DNA from: an uncultured Flavobacteriaceae bacterium
GTDB taxonomy: Bacteria; Bacteroidota; Bacteroidia; Flavobacteriales; Flavobacteriaceae
DNA length: 64,000 nucleotides
Assembly (NCBI GenBank): GCA_947501845.1
Contig: CANMXP010000001.1
Span: forward strand, 310,001 to 374,000
Reading direction: 5' to 3'
In this document: positions 16,824 through 26,246 of the stretch, in pieces
Position numbering within the stretch: the first letter of the stretch is position 1
Layout of the letters: each line of letters opens with the position of its first letter
Notes under the pieces: model-generated
What the model was told of the DNA's origin: nothing
Databases searched by the model: none
What the model saw: the letters and a program-made list of their open reading frames with translations, nothing else
Translations under genes and position numbers: made by a program

Positions 16824-19800
16824 CTATTTAATAATGATGCGCTTCACTAAAGAGGCATCTTTTGTAGTTACTTTAATAAAATAAGTCCCTGGATTAATTT
16901 CTGATGTTATTATTTTTTGACTAACATCATTGGAATTTATTGATTGAGAACGAATCGTTCTTCCATGTACGTCCATTAATTGTAAGCCCGTTAAAGTCAA
17001 ATTTGCTTTATTTAATATATTTACAAAAGAATTAGCAGGAATTGGATAAATAGTTAAGCCTTTTTCCAACAATAGGTCATGATTCGATAAAGTGTTATTA
17101 TATTCAATACTAAATTGAGTAGCCATAGTATTCCCATTATTAAATGAATCTACAGCTATATTATTACTAATATCAACAGTTACTGTTCCGTTTGCTGTAG
17201 GCACTATATTGAATGCATAAGTATCTCCAGTGCCTGAAAAAGTATTTGCTGTACCATTTCCTATTGCTACATCTCCTAAGTCAAATCCTGTTACGTTTTC
17301 AGAAAAGATTACTGTTATAGCAATTGGGTTCGCGCCTGTTGGAGAAACTTCTGAAGAACTAATAGCAACGCTAGGTTGTGTGCCATCAAAATCAGTAACA
17401 GCTTGTGTTGCTGCTGTATTGCTATTTCCTGAATCATCGGTAGCCACACCCGCATTAACATCAATAGTTACATTACCGTCCGATGTAGGTGTGATCAGTG
17501 CTGTATAAGTATTGCCGTCTACAGCAACAAAATTACTCGCTGCACCATTTCCTACCACTATGTCTCCAATGACAAAATCATTGACATCTTCATCAAACTC
17601 AAAAGTGGCTGTAAACGCTCCGTTTGTTGTTGCTGGTACATTTTGAATGGCAAGCGTAGGTCCTGTTGTGTCTAAACAAAATTCAAAATTATCAACAGCT
17701 AAATATTGGAATACTGTTACTAATTCTATTTCAATTTTATCTATACCAATACCACTATAATCTGAAGCACCATCAGTTGCAAAATCAACTTCAAAAAAAC
17801 CATTGTTTCCTTGAGCTAAGGACGTTGGAAATGTAGTATTTCCACTATTTAGGTCAATTGTAAAAAGTGTATTGCCTTCTTTTATACCTCTAACGGTAAG
17901 CGTACCGTCTGCAGTGGGAGCGACTCCCGCATTATCTGACGACACATACAATTGTATTTTACTTACATTAAAAGGGGTACTATTGGTTGAATTGATTGCA
18001 TAAATTCCCAATCCTTTAACAGCATTCTCTAAAAAGAAATCTGAAGAACTTATACCAGCTCCCGTTTGTTCCTTAACGGCTAAAGTATTTGTAACATCAA
18101 ACAGTATTCCATTACTTGTAAAATTAGCATCGTTATCTGTAAAAGCTTCAAAAGTTTCAATATAACAATCTGACACAGAATGTAATGAGCCTGTAAAAGC
18201 TAAAACACCACTATTACCCAATAAATCTTGAATATTTGTACTGCTGTTTAAATTCACTCCTATCGTTCCTTCTCCATCAATATTTTCAACAGTCACAGTG
18301 TATATATTATTTCCTCCTGTTACCCCTGTAATATTACCAGTTGCTGTTCCAGTTGTAACTAGTGTAAAATCATCAAAACTTACATTTACAACATTTTCAT
18401 TGAAACTGACTGTAAAGTTTACAGTAGAGTCAATAGATGATGGTGTGCCTGCAACAACAATACTCTGTATTTCAGGTGGAAACGAATCCACAATACCTTG
18501 TTCACAAAACTCGAAATGATCAACTGCTAGATATACAAAAGAAGACCCTAGTATAATTTCAATTTCATCAACATTTATGGTAGAGTAATCTGAAGCACCT
18601 GCTGTAGCAAAATTTAAGTTAAAAAATCCATTATCACCATTTGATACGCTTGTTGGAAAACCTGTAGTTTTTGTAATGGTATATACAACACCATTAGACA
18701 CTTTACCATTAATAGTTAATGTTCCATCATTGGTTGGACTTGACCCATTAACAATTGAAGATAGATATAAATCTATAGTCTTCATTGTAAACAATTCACC
18801 TGCGTTAGTTTTTATTGAGAACGTGGTTCCTCCTGTTCCATTATTATCTAAATATTGATGAGAGCTACTCGCTCCTGCTCCATTTAAATTGAAAACATCT
18901 AAACCATTACTAGAAACAAACGGTAAACCATTACTGGTAAATGTATTATCTGAAACATTAAAGTTTTCAAAAGATTCTAGAAAACACGCAGACACTGTGT
19001 GGTTTTCTCCCAATGTAAAAGATGGCGTATTACCATTTGTACCATTTCCATTTGATAAATCATCAATAATATCTGTAGATCCCAATAAATCTATACTGAG
19101 TGTCCCTTCTCCTGAAATCCCATTGACTGTAATTGTATAAACAGCATCAGAACCACTAATTGCAGAAATAGTTCCAGTAGCACTACCAGAAGGATCCAAT
19201 ACAAAATCGTTTGTCGTTACATTACTGGCATTTTCATTAAACGTAACGGTAAAATCAACACTATCTGCTGTAGTACTTGGCGTACCGCTCACTTCAATAG
19301 TTTGTACGATAGGCGGTGCAGTATCTGCTGCGACAGATTCTGGGCCAAAGGAAAATTCATCAACAGCCAAATAATTAAAATTTCCTGTAAGTTCAAATTC
19401 TAATACATTAATATTGATTTCACTATTATCTACACCTCCTTCAGTTGAAAAATCAACATTAAAAAAACCATTGTCTGGAGAAAATGTGGTTGGAATCCCT
19501 GTTGTTTTTGTAATCGTGAATATGGTAGAAGCCCCCTGCTTTCCTCTAATTATAATACCACCACTACCACCAACAGACCCTCCACTATCTACAGATAGAA
19601 AAATATCTACATCTTTGGCTGTAAACAGGGCGTTATCGGTCGTTTCAATTGAATAAGTGGTACCTGTTCCAACATTAGTATCATTATCTAAATATTTATT
19701 CGAACCACTTGCTCCAGTTCCTGGGAAATTAGCTTGAACCCTAAACCCTCCTGCTGTTTCAAAGGGTTGGGAGTTATTGGTAAACGTCGTTGCATTATTG

Positions 19801-19889
19801 GATAAGCCTTCAAAATTTTCTATCTGTGCTTGTCCTGAAAATATTCCGAGAAGACTGACAAAAAAGAAGGTTAAGTAGTTTTTTTTCAT
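16824..19889 (-). CDS. T9SS-secreted repeat protein with Ig-like domains and type A sorting signal
   Basis: 1021 aa. A signal peptide (YLTFFFVSLLGIFSGQA) is followed by three copies of a unit of about 280 residues. Each unit has a beta domain (ENFEG... or ETFEAFTDNDANFTSNG...; YLDN; NGFFNVDFSTEGGVDNSEI; FNYLAVDEFSF) plus an Ig-like domain (IEVSGTPSTTADSVDFTVTFNENASNVTTNDFVL). The third unit is followed by two further Ig-like domains of Big_12 type (FDEDVNDFVIGDIVVGNG). The last 85 residues (LTIYPIPANSFVNILNK...MDVHGRTIRSQ...PGTYFIKVTTKDASLVKRIIIK) are a classic T9SS type A sorting domain. The protein is exported and anchored or released at the cell surface. It is the last gene of a six-gene operon. 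Confidence 0.85.
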   Translation of the reverse strand: MKKNYLTFFFVSLLGIFSGQAQIENFEGLSNNATTFTNNSQPFETAGGFRVQANFPGTGASGSNKYLDNDTNVGTGTTYSIETTDNALFTAKDVDIFLSVDSGGSVGGSGGIIIRGKQGASTIFTITKTTGIPTTFSPDNGFFNVDFSTEGGVDNSEININVLEFELTGNFNYLAVDEFSFGPESVAADTAPPIVQTIEVSGTPSTTADSVDFTVTFNENASNVTTNDFVLDPSGSATGTISAISGSDAVYTITVNGISGEGTLSIDLLGSTDIIDDLSNGNGTNGNTPSFTLGENHTVSACFLESFENFNVSDNTFTSNGLPFVSSNGLDVFNLNGAGASSSHQYLDNNGTGGTTFSIKTNAGELFTMKTIDLYLSSIVNGSSPTNDGTLTINGKVSNGVVYTITKTTGFPTSVSNGDNGFFNLNFATAGASDYSTINVDEIEIILGSSFVYLAVDHFEFCEQGIVDSFPPEIQSIVVAGTPSSIDSTVNFTVSFNENVVNVSFDDFTLVTTGTATGNITGVTGGNNIYTVTVENIDGEGTIGVNLNSSTNIQDLLGNSGVLAFTGSLHSVSDCYIETFEAFTDNDANFTSNGILFDVTNTLAVKEQTGAGISSSDFFLENAVKGLGIYAINSTNSTPFNVSKIQLYVSSDNAGVAPTADGTLTVRGIKEGNTLFTIDLNSGNTTFPTSLAQGNNGFFEVDFATDGASDYSGIGIDKIEIELVTVFQYLAVDNFEFCLDTTGPTLAIQNVPATTNGAFTATFEFDEDVNDFVIGDIVVGNGAASNFVAVDGNTYTALITPTSDGNVTIDVNAGVATDDSGNSNTAATQAVTDFDGTQPSVAISSSEVSPTGANPIAITVIFSENVTGFDLGDVAIGNGTANTFSGTGDTYAFNIVPTANGTVTVDISNNIAVDSFNNGNTMATQFSIEYNNTLSNHDLLLEKGLTIYPIPANSFVNILNKANLTLTGLQLMDVHGRTIRSQSINSNDVSQKIITSEINPGTYFIKVTTKDASLVKRIIIK

Positions 19890-19901
19890 AATTATTTTGG
19901 T

Positions 19902-20915
19902 TTAACAAATTGTAAGTTCCCAATTTGGGGTGTTTTTTATATAGTATTTTACTTTGAATTTAGATTTCTTAGGTAAATTATATAATGATGCTATACAAAA
20001 TGGATTTGTAATTAGAGAATCCTCATATTGTAACATTAAGGAGTCATATATTTTTATTTTAGTGTAAAGACAGATATCTGGTGTACTTTGAAAATCTGTT
20101 GGAATTGTAAATAGCTTACTTTCAAAATAATTTGTCTCTAAACGGGTTACTTTTTTAGATGTTAATTTATTTAGGGTAAATAAGTTTTCTATTGATATTC
20201 TTTCTATCGTTTCATTTGAAATATTTGAAATATAGTATTCATTACCGTATTGATTCAAAAACGGTTCTTTAGAAAAAAAGGAGTAGCCTATAGAAATATC
20301 AATTTCTTCAGGAATTAAAATACCCTTATCTGTTAATTGAGGTGCTAAATTAGAAGTAATGGCTACTTGCGGTTCTTTTGTCAATGCATGAAACATGGTT
20401 TCTGAAATAACTAAGTGCAAATCTAATGTCTTTGGAAATTTATATTTAGTAGCATCTGCAATCCTTATATCCCTAAAATAGTCATCAAGTTTTAATTCTG
20501 AAATTATGCTTTTAATGCTTTCTATAGAACTTTTATTTATATCTATCAATGTTATATTTAACTGTTCTGGCTTAAAAAATGACAGTAAAGGCAATAACAA
20601 CGTTGCATAAGGACCACTACCCGCATATAATACATTTAATCTGATATTTGGAGAATTTTCAATACATCTAACAATTGCTTTGTATACACCTTTTAAAAAA
20701 CGACTTGTTCTTTTATAATCCTTAATACAATTGGCGGCATTTTTTTTAGACAATGCTATACCATTTGCTAAATGTATTTCACCTTCAATATCATCAATAA
20801 CTTCAAATTGATTATAAAACTCATCAAGCTCCTCTACAACTCCAACTTCATTTTCGGTTGTTGATGTTAAGATCTTTCCTGCAATGCGATGTAATATTTG
20901 AGTTTTATCTAGCAT
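19902..20915 (-). CDS. Class I SAM-dependent methyltransferase-like protein
   Basis: 337 aa. The SAM-binding core is clear: motif I NVLYAGSGPYATLLLPLL (about residues 93-110), the acidic end of strand 2 ITLIDINKSS, DIRIADATKYKFP for motif II, and LHLVISETMFHAL for the next strand. The arrangement recalls protein-arginine-type methyltransferases (ISE in place of the double-E SEWMG loop), but the target cannot be assigned. It sits between a tail-collar gene and the T9SS repeat protein in one operon, so it may modify one of these products (inference). Confidence 0.7.
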   Translation of the reverse strand: MLDKTQILHRIAGKILTSTTENEVGVVEELDEFYNQFEVIDDIEGEIHLANGIALSKKNAANCIKDYKRTSRFLKGVYKAIVRCIENSPNIRLNVLYAGSGPYATLLLPLLSFFKPEQLNITLIDINKSSIESIKSIISELKLDDYFRDIRIADATKYKFPKTLDLHLVISETMFHALTKEPQVAITSNLAPQLTDKGILIPEEIDISIGYSFFSKEPFLNQYGNEYYISNISNETIERISIENLFTLNKLTSKKVTRLETNYFESKLFTIPTDFQSTPDICLYTKIKIYDSLMLQYEDSLITNPFCIASLYNLPKKSKFKVKYYIKNTPNWELTIC

Positions 20916-20964
20916 TTTATACCAAGAAACTAAGTCATAGTTTACTTATCTATCAATATAATTA

Positions 20965-21519
20965 TTAGCTTCTTGAAGGGAATACGCCTTGTAAGCAAAT
21001 AATATAATATATTCCAACAAAAGGTTGCATATTGTTTACGGCTTGACTTCCTCCTGTATTACCAATAATAACAGAATTCCCATTTAGAGTAACGTCTGGG
21101 GTCGATCTGTTAAACCCTGCTGTTTGTGTAAAAGACCTACCTTCTCCCGAACCTGGAGTCGCTATGGATGCGCCTTGGGTCGCCGCATTTTGAGTAGCAT
21201 TACCAGAACTCACATTAGCAGCTACAGCATGGGTGTGTGATGGTAATTGATTAACAGTTAAAAAGTTAGTTGGTGAACCACTTTTTTGCCCTAGTCGGTA
21301 AGTAGGTAGCCCTGGGCCACTCCCTGGACCAATTGGGGCACGCCCCCTAAGGTCTGGCAAACCAAAAGTCGTTCTGCCATCCCCACCATAAGTCGTTCCT
21401 AAAATTGAAAATAAAGCTGTGTTTTGAGAAATGGCAAGTAGCTGTCCTTCACAAAACGCCCATGTTCTGGGAGCAAAATTGCCCGCAAACATACGTATTT
21501 CGCCTATTGTTCCTTCCAT
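20965..21519 (-). CDS. Tail-collar (MdpB-type) protein, copy 2
   Basis: 184 aa. It begins MEGTIGEIRMFAGNFAPRTWAFCEGQLLAIS and continues ALFSILGTTYGGDGRTTFGLPDLRGRAPIG, the phage tail collar domain (PF07484) of free-standing microcystin-dependent-protein-like proteins. It ends with the typical MQPFVGIYYIICLQGVFPSRS. About 23 of 184 positions differ from the upstream copy, so this is a recent tandem duplication. No tail, baseplate or integrase genes accompany it, so it is not a prophage remnant. Free-standing members often sit in small operons with modification enzymes, as here. The biological role is not established. Confidence 0.85.
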   Translation of the reverse strand: MEGTIGEIRMFAGNFAPRTWAFCEGQLLAISQNTALFSILGTTYGGDGRTTFGLPDLRGRAPIGPGSGPGLPTYRLGQKSGSPTNFLTVNQLPSHTHAVAANVSSGNATQNAATQGASIATPGSGEGRSFTQTAGFNRSTPDVTLNGNSVIIGNTGGSQAVNNMQPFVGIYYIICLQGVFPSRS

Positions 21520-21561
21520 AATTTATAGTTTTAAAATTGATTGGTTTATCATAAAATAATT

Positions 21562-22116
21562 CTAACTTCTAGATGGGTAAACACCAAATAGACAAATTAT
21601 ATAATATGTCGCCAGGAATGGCTGCATATTGTTTATAGCTTGATTTGCTCCTGTATTGCCTACAACAACAGAGTTTCCATTTAGAGTGATGTCTGGCGTC
21701 GATCCGTTAAACCCAGCCGTTTGCGTAAAAGACCTACCTTCTCCCGATCCTGGAGTAGCTATAGATGCGCCTTGGGTTGCTGCATTTTGAGTAGCGTTAC
21801 CAGAACTTACATTAGCTGTCACTGCATGGTTATGTGATGGTAATTGGTTCACGGTTAAAAAGTTAGTAGGCGAACCACTTTTTTGTCCTAGTCGATAAGT
21901 AGGTAGCCCTGGACCAGTACCTGGTCCAATTGGAGTACGACCTCTAAGGTCTGGTAAACCAAAAGTCGTTCTGCCATCCCCACCATAAGTTGTTCCTAAA
22001 ATTGAAAACAAAGCGTTGTTTTGAGAAATGGCAAGTAGTTGTCCTTGGCAAAACGCCCAATTTCTGGGAGCAAAATTGCCTGCAAATATGCGAACTTCTC
22101 CAATATTTCCTTGCAT
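21562..22116 (-). CDS. Tail-collar (MdpB-type) protein, copy 1
   Basis: 184 aa, aligned without gaps to the next gene. The N-terminus is MQGNIGEVRIFAGNFAPRNWAFCQGQLLAIS, with the collar core TTYGGDGRTTFGLPDLRGRTPIGPG and a QLPSHNHAV turn, which in tail-fibre proteins lies near a metal-binding His pair. The variable tip differs in several positions (for example T61 against A61, G137 against R137, and the last 20 residues). There is no signal peptide, although it lies in an operon with Tat- and T9SS-exported proteins. It follows the formyltransferase gene by 20 bp. Confidence 0.85.
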   Translation of the reverse strand: MQGNIGEVRIFAGNFAPRNWAFCQGQLLAISQNNALFSILGTTYGGDGRTTFGLPDLRGRTPIGPGTGPGLPTYRLGQKSGSPTNFLTVNQLPSHNHAVTANVSSGNATQNAATQGASIATPGSGEGRSFTQTAGFNGSTPDITLNGNSVVVGNTGANQAINNMQPFLATYYIICLFGVYPSRS

Positions 22117-22135
22117 AATTTATTGTTTTGGTTTG

Positions 22136-23107
22136 TTATATTTTAATCGTTTCTTTTTTTATGTCTTTACTCGTTGTTGTAAATCGATGTCCTTGCTGAA
22201 TGCCTAAGTGTACATATTTAGCACCTGTAAGAGTTCCAGCGTCTGAACTAATAATATTTAACCTTAGTAGTTTTCCATATCTACAAGACACATAAAGCCC
22301 CTCTTGAGGATGCGCATGTACGATTTCTCCAGGAACTTTACCTAATATAGGAGCATAATCATCAACAGGCGACACTTCAACTATTTTCATCATGGAGCCT
22401 TGATAGTATGTCGTTGCACCTCCATAACCTGGGTTACAGGCATTTACTAAATTCTCTATATCATCTGCTGTATAAAACTCCCAATTAATAGTTGTATCTA
22501 TACTATCTGGTCGTTTATTATAGTGACTTTTTGAGGTACTTCTTTCAATACTAATGGCTTCTGGATTATTAATTAAGTCAATAGCTTTTTGGGCTAATTG
22601 TCCCAACATATAACTCATCTTAGAATTAACCATGCCTAAAGTTTCACCAATAACTATTCCAACAGGTTGTTCTAAAATAGAAGTACCAGAATCCCAATTT
22701 TTGTCTATTTTATGAACTGTGATCGCTGTTGTTTTGTCTCCATTTTTTATAGTCCAGAATATAGGGTTAGGACCTTTATTGCTTGGTAATTTTCCAAAAT
22801 GAATATTCAGAAAACCATATTTCGGAATATCTAAAAGCTCTTTAGGTATTTTCAATGAAAATCCACATACTAAAACTAATTCTGGAGCTTCATTTTTAAG
22901 CCAATCTTTAAAACCGTCGTGGATATTATGCTTATCTATTACATACGAATTATAGCCTTCTTTTTGAATAGAACGCCTCCAAAACCCACCATTAGGAATA
23001 TCTCCTTTGGGTGCTTCAAAACAAACAGCTTGTAACTGTTTGGTATCTGCTAAATATTTATAAAGAGATATACAAGTAGGAAAGTTACCTATAAGAATTA
23101 TTTTCAT
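22136..23107 (-). CDS. Formyltransferase family protein (Fmt-like)
   Basis: 323 aa. The N-terminus IILIGNFPTCISLYKYLAD, the central LNIHFGKLPSNKGPNPIFWTIKNGDKTTAITVHKIDKNWDSGTSIL, and a C-terminal beta domain match the formyl_trans_N plus Fmt C-domain layout. The catalytic triad of this fold is present: N and H in LNIHFGKLP and D in WDSG. Such enzymes transfer formyl from N10-formyltetrahydrofolate to an amino group, or act on other one-carbon donors. The neighbours (collar proteins, methyltransferase) suggest a tailoring role rather than initiator-tRNA formylation (inference). Second gene of the operon. Confidence 0.8.
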   Translation of the reverse strand: MKIILIGNFPTCISLYKYLADTKQLQAVCFEAPKGDIPNGGFWRRSIQKEGYNSYVIDKHNIHDGFKDWLKNEAPELVLVCGFSLKIPKELLDIPKYGFLNIHFGKLPSNKGPNPIFWTIKNGDKTTAITVHKIDKNWDSGTSILEQPVGIVIGETLGMVNSKMSYMLGQLAQKAIDLINNPEAISIERSTSKSHYNKRPDSIDTTINWEFYTADDIENLVNACNPGYGGATTYYQGSMMKIVEVSPVDDYAPILGKVPGEIVHAHPQEGLYVSCRYGKLLRLNIISSDAGTLTGAKYVHLGIQQGHRFTTTSKDIKKETIKI

Positions 23108-23154
23108 GAAATGTTGCGTGTTTTAATCTTTAAAAGACACTCGTATTAACAACT

Positions 23155-23739
23155 TTAACTTATACTAACTAATTGATTTTTTGAAGAACTCTTAAGTATA
23201 ATATTATTCTTATAAGTATTCTCAAATGCAAAAATACTTACCCTACCAAATGATTCTTTATTAACTTTCACAGGAGTAATAAATTCTAATACATTAATAT
23301 CCAGTTTTAAAAACTTTATATTTTCATCTAGATCTTCAATAAATTTGTTGAAACCCATACTATGATATTGGTTTAAAATATAATGTGAAAAAGAACCTTG
23401 TTCTTTTATGATCAGGGCAAGTTCTTTTGATTTATAGCCTAATATTGATGTTTTGTTTAAAGGTAGAATAAAACAATTTTGACTTAATCCAATCACTTCC
23501 ATCTCATTAAAAACATAACCTTTATTATTAAGGTTCATTACCATTTTTTTATGGGCCTTTAAAAAAGTACCTGATAATGATTTAACATAAATTTGATTTG
23601 TTCTTTTGTACAAACTATAAAAACCTTTTCCAAAGTCCGCTAGAGATACTATCTGTTTGTTTGAAATAATGGAGGCAGGAAGTATGGATACAGAACTCAA
23701 GCCTAAAGCTCCAGTTGTTAAAAAATTACGTCTATTCAT
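23155..23739 (-). CDS. Hypothetical protein with twin-arginine signal
   Basis: 194 aa. The N-terminus MNRRNFLTTGALGLSSVSILPA has the twin-arginine motif RRNFL and a hydrophobic stretch, so export by Tat is likely. The rest is a mixed alpha/beta domain with no recognised motif (SLYKRTNQIYVKSLSGTFLKAH...). It is the first gene of the operon with the formyltransferase, the two tail-collar proteins, the methyltransferase and the T9SS repeat protein. The 364-base AT-rich gap upstream (23740-24103) contains no gene I can support; it must hold the divergent promoters for this operon and the PLD-like gene. Confidence 0.6.
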   Translation of the reverse strand: MNRRNFLTTGALGLSSVSILPASIISNKQIVSLADFGKGFYSLYKRTNQIYVKSLSGTFLKAHKKMVMNLNNKGYVFNEMEVIGLSQNCFILPLNKTSILGYKSKELALIIKEQGSFSHYILNQYHSMGFNKFIEDLDENIKFLKLDINVLEFITPVKVNKESFGRVSIFAFENTYKNNIILKSSSKNQLVSIS

Positions 23740-24103
23740 AAATTAATTTAATTTTAAATGCTTTCAGGCGAGAGGGCTAAATATATAAAAAAAAACATGA
23801 CCGCTATATATTTTTCATATATATATCATATAAGACTTTACACATTTCTTTTAAAAGAAATGTATTTTATTCTCGTTTTTAGAAGTTTCTATGAAAAACA
23901 TATTCATATTATAATGTGTTGATAAACAATATTTTCATATATTTACGTAAGTATTTTTTTATAAAAATATACACTTCCTAAATAATTATCATAATAGCTT
24001 GAAAGGTTGCTATACTATTCGTTTAGCAAAAATAGTAATTAGTATCAGGGCTGTCCTTTGATAGCAACTAGTGCATGATGATAAATCAAAACACAAATAT
24101 ATT

Positions 24104-25810
24104 ATGAGTAATTCTTACAAACCCGTTGTTAGAGCTGTTAGCGGTGATTATTATGGAGCTGCTTTAGTTGGTACCTATTCTGTAATTATAGGCTGGACTT
24201 TTGATGACAAAAATTTACGCCAAGGACTTCATGGCTTTGGCATTAAACGTATTTCATTAGATCCCGAAACAGACGAAATTATGAGCATTAAATGGCTTGG
24301 AGGACATAAACGTTTTGAGGTCACTGATACAGGAAAAATTGAAGATGTGAGTTCTTTAGAAGCACCTTTTCAAAGGTTTCGTTGGAACGAATATTCGCTT
24401 AACCCTAAACGTGCTTACATTTATGAAGTTTACCCTATGCGAGGAACGCCAAAAAAGTTAACACGTGATGAAGCTCCATTAATTTTTAAAATTAGACCAT
24501 CACAAGAAGTTGAAGACAAACTTGGGGTCTACGTCAATCGTGGTGTAACATCATCTATGGCCTATCTAAGCAGGTTTAAAAATAGGGCTCCAAAAGATAT
24601 AGGAAAAAAAGCTTACCAATGGTTATCTCGTGGTTTAAAGGAATCGCTACTTAATTTTATTTCAGCGGCTAAATCGGGGGACACATTGCATTGTATTATT
24701 TATGAATTTCATGATAATGAAGTTGCCAAAGCTTTCTTAGCAGCTGAAACTAAAGGTGTTAACGTAGAGATTATTCACGATGCCAAAGCTGGTAAGCATT
24801 CTACAGAAAAAACCGAGAAAGTTATTCATGACAACCATATGTCACACTTAACAATAGCTAGAGATATGGTGAATATAAGCCATAATAAAGTGGTGATACT
24901 TTTAAGAAATAATAAAGCAAAAAAAGTATGGACGGCTTCAGCTAATTTTAGTGAGAATGCCTTTAATTTTCAAACAAATGCAGCGATCACAATTGATGAT
25001 GTTAGCGTGGCAAAAAATTACGAGGTCTCTTTCCAAATCTTAAAACCCAACCCGACAAAGAAAGATACCAAAATTGCAAATAGAAAACATATGGATACTA
25101 TTAATGCAATTCAAGGTAGATATGCTGAAAAAACCTTCTTCTCTCCTATTTCGAAAAAAGACATCTTAATTACAGCTTGCGATTTGATCAAAAATGCAAA
25201 ATCTATGGTACTCATTAGCGCGCCTTTTGGAATGGATAAAAAATTAGTTGAGGCTATGGCAGCTAATGATGATTCTATTATAGAATATGGTATTGTGAAT
25301 AGTACAGCCAAAAAGAGAATTAAAGGCTTAAATCATAAGAATACTAGATTTTTCACACCAAGCCGCTTACAAACATATATGGGACGTTCTTGGGATGCTA
25401 AAGCCTTTGGTGCACATAAAATTCATGCAAAAGTTATTATAATTGATCCTTACGGAAACCATCCAAAAGTGCTTTTTGGTTCGGCTAATTTCTCTAAAGC
25501 ATCATGCTCAGACAATGACGAAAATGCTATGCTTATAGTCAACAACAAACGTTTAGCCGCCATTATGACTGTTGAATTTATGCGTATGTACGATCATTAT
25601 AAATCACGATATTATATTAAACGAACTGAAGGTCAAAATAAAAAAATTAAAGAGAAGAACAAAGAGCGTATTTTACAAGGTAAAGAACCAAAGCCTTTAA
25701 AGACGATCCCTACGCATCTATCAGCTGATTTTTCATGGAGTAGAACGACTTTTAACTCTACACCTTATAGCCATAAGTTTCAAGATCGAATTGCTTTTTC
25801 AGGCAACTAA
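24104..25810 (+). CDS. Phospholipase D-like protein with two HKD motifs
   Basis: 568 aa from the ATG at 24104 (MSNSYKP); an in-frame GTG at 24071 would add 11 unlikely residues. After an N-terminal beta domain of about 150 residues come two PLD repeats. HKD motif 1 is HNKVVILL at about residue 260, followed by VWTASANFS; its aspartate is replaced by L. HKD motif 2 is HAKVIIID at 441, followed by VLFGSANFS, and is complete. PLD-fold enzymes hydrolyse phosphodiesters via the two histidines. There is no signal peptide, so it acts in the cytoplasm, with nucleic acid or lipid as possible targets. It ends at a strong terminator. Confidence 0.8.
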   Translation: MSNSYKPVVRAVSGDYYGAALVGTYSVIIGWTFDDKNLRQGLHGFGIKRISLDPETDEIMSIKWLGGHKRFEVTDTGKIEDVSSLEAPFQRFRWNEYSLNPKRAYIYEVYPMRGTPKKLTRDEAPLIFKIRPSQEVEDKLGVYVNRGVTSSMAYLSRFKNRAPKDIGKKAYQWLSRGLKESLLNFISAAKSGDTLHCIIYEFHDNEVAKAFLAAETKGVNVEIIHDAKAGKHSTEKTEKVIHDNHMSHLTIARDMVNISHNKVVILLRNNKAKKVWTASANFSENAFNFQTNAAITIDDVSVAKNYEVSFQILKPNPTKKDTKIANRKHMDTINAIQGRYAEKTFFSPISKKDILITACDLIKNAKSMVLISAPFGMDKKLVEAMAANDDSIIEYGIVNSTAKKRIKGLNHKNTRFFTPSRLQTYMGRSWDAKAFGAHKIHAKVIIIDPYGNHPKVLFGSANFSKASCSDNDENAMLIVNNKRLAAIMTVEFMRMYDHYKSRYYIKRTEGQNKKIKEKNKERILQGKEPKPLKTIPTHLSADFSWSRTTFNSTPYSHKFQDRIAFSGN

Positions 25811-25865
25811 TATGAAACGTTTATTCGTGATGATTTCAAATTAGAAATGGTATTTCAGTGCCATT

Positions 25866-25898
25866 AAAAAGCCGAACATAAATATGTTCGGCTTTTTT
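25866..25898. terminator. Strong rho-independent terminator
   Basis: GCCGAACATA (25871-25880) pairs perfectly with TATGTTCGGC (25883-25892) around an AA loop, flanked by an A run before and TTTTTT after, so it can act on both strands. It terminates the PLD-like gene ending at 25810. Confidence 0.85.
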
Positions 25899-25904
25899 CT
25901 CTCT

Positions 25905-26185
25905 AACTAACGTGAGTTCTAAACAGTTAGGACCATTTTATTTAAAATAATCCTTATCTTTTCGTGTCAAGTCAAGCATTTCAATTTATTTTGACTACAC
26001 TCAATACAAATCGATTAGCTTAAACTAAAATCGAAACCTATAAAATTGATTTTTATGATTTCCGACAAAATGCATTTGCCGCCCTCACAACAAAATTTAT
26101 TTTACAGTTCAGCTATGCTCTAAATGACAACACCAATATTAGTAAGGTTGTTCTAAAATAGATTTGTTTTTAAACTCACGGCAAT
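25905..26185. other. Intergenic stretch with distant inverted repeat
   Basis: No gene is supported in the stretch between the terminator and the cupin gene. CGTGAGTT near 25911 and AACTCACG near 26175 are inverted copies bounding most of it. The rest is AT-rich. It may be a decayed small repeat element, but I saw no target-site duplication and no second copy in the window. Confidence 0.2.
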
Positions 26186-26246
26186 TAAAAAGCTTTATTT
26201 TTAAGCTATGTGGAAACGACTAGCGCTACCCCATTGCCATTAATAA

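Noticed and set aside
17230-19656. Several plus-strand ORFs of 60-92 codons opposite the T9SS gene
   Set aside because: They are antisense shadows of a low-complexity, repetitive coding region and have no start context or family features.
20965-22116. Prophage remnant suggested by the phage-tail-collar domain
   Set aside because: No other phage genes occur in the window, and these short free-standing collar proteins are a known non-phage group.
25905-26185. Transposon-derived repeat bounded by CGTGAGTT/AACTCACG
   Set aside because: There is only an 8-bp pair with no target duplication, no encoded transposase and no second copy, so it is kept only as a low-confidence feature.
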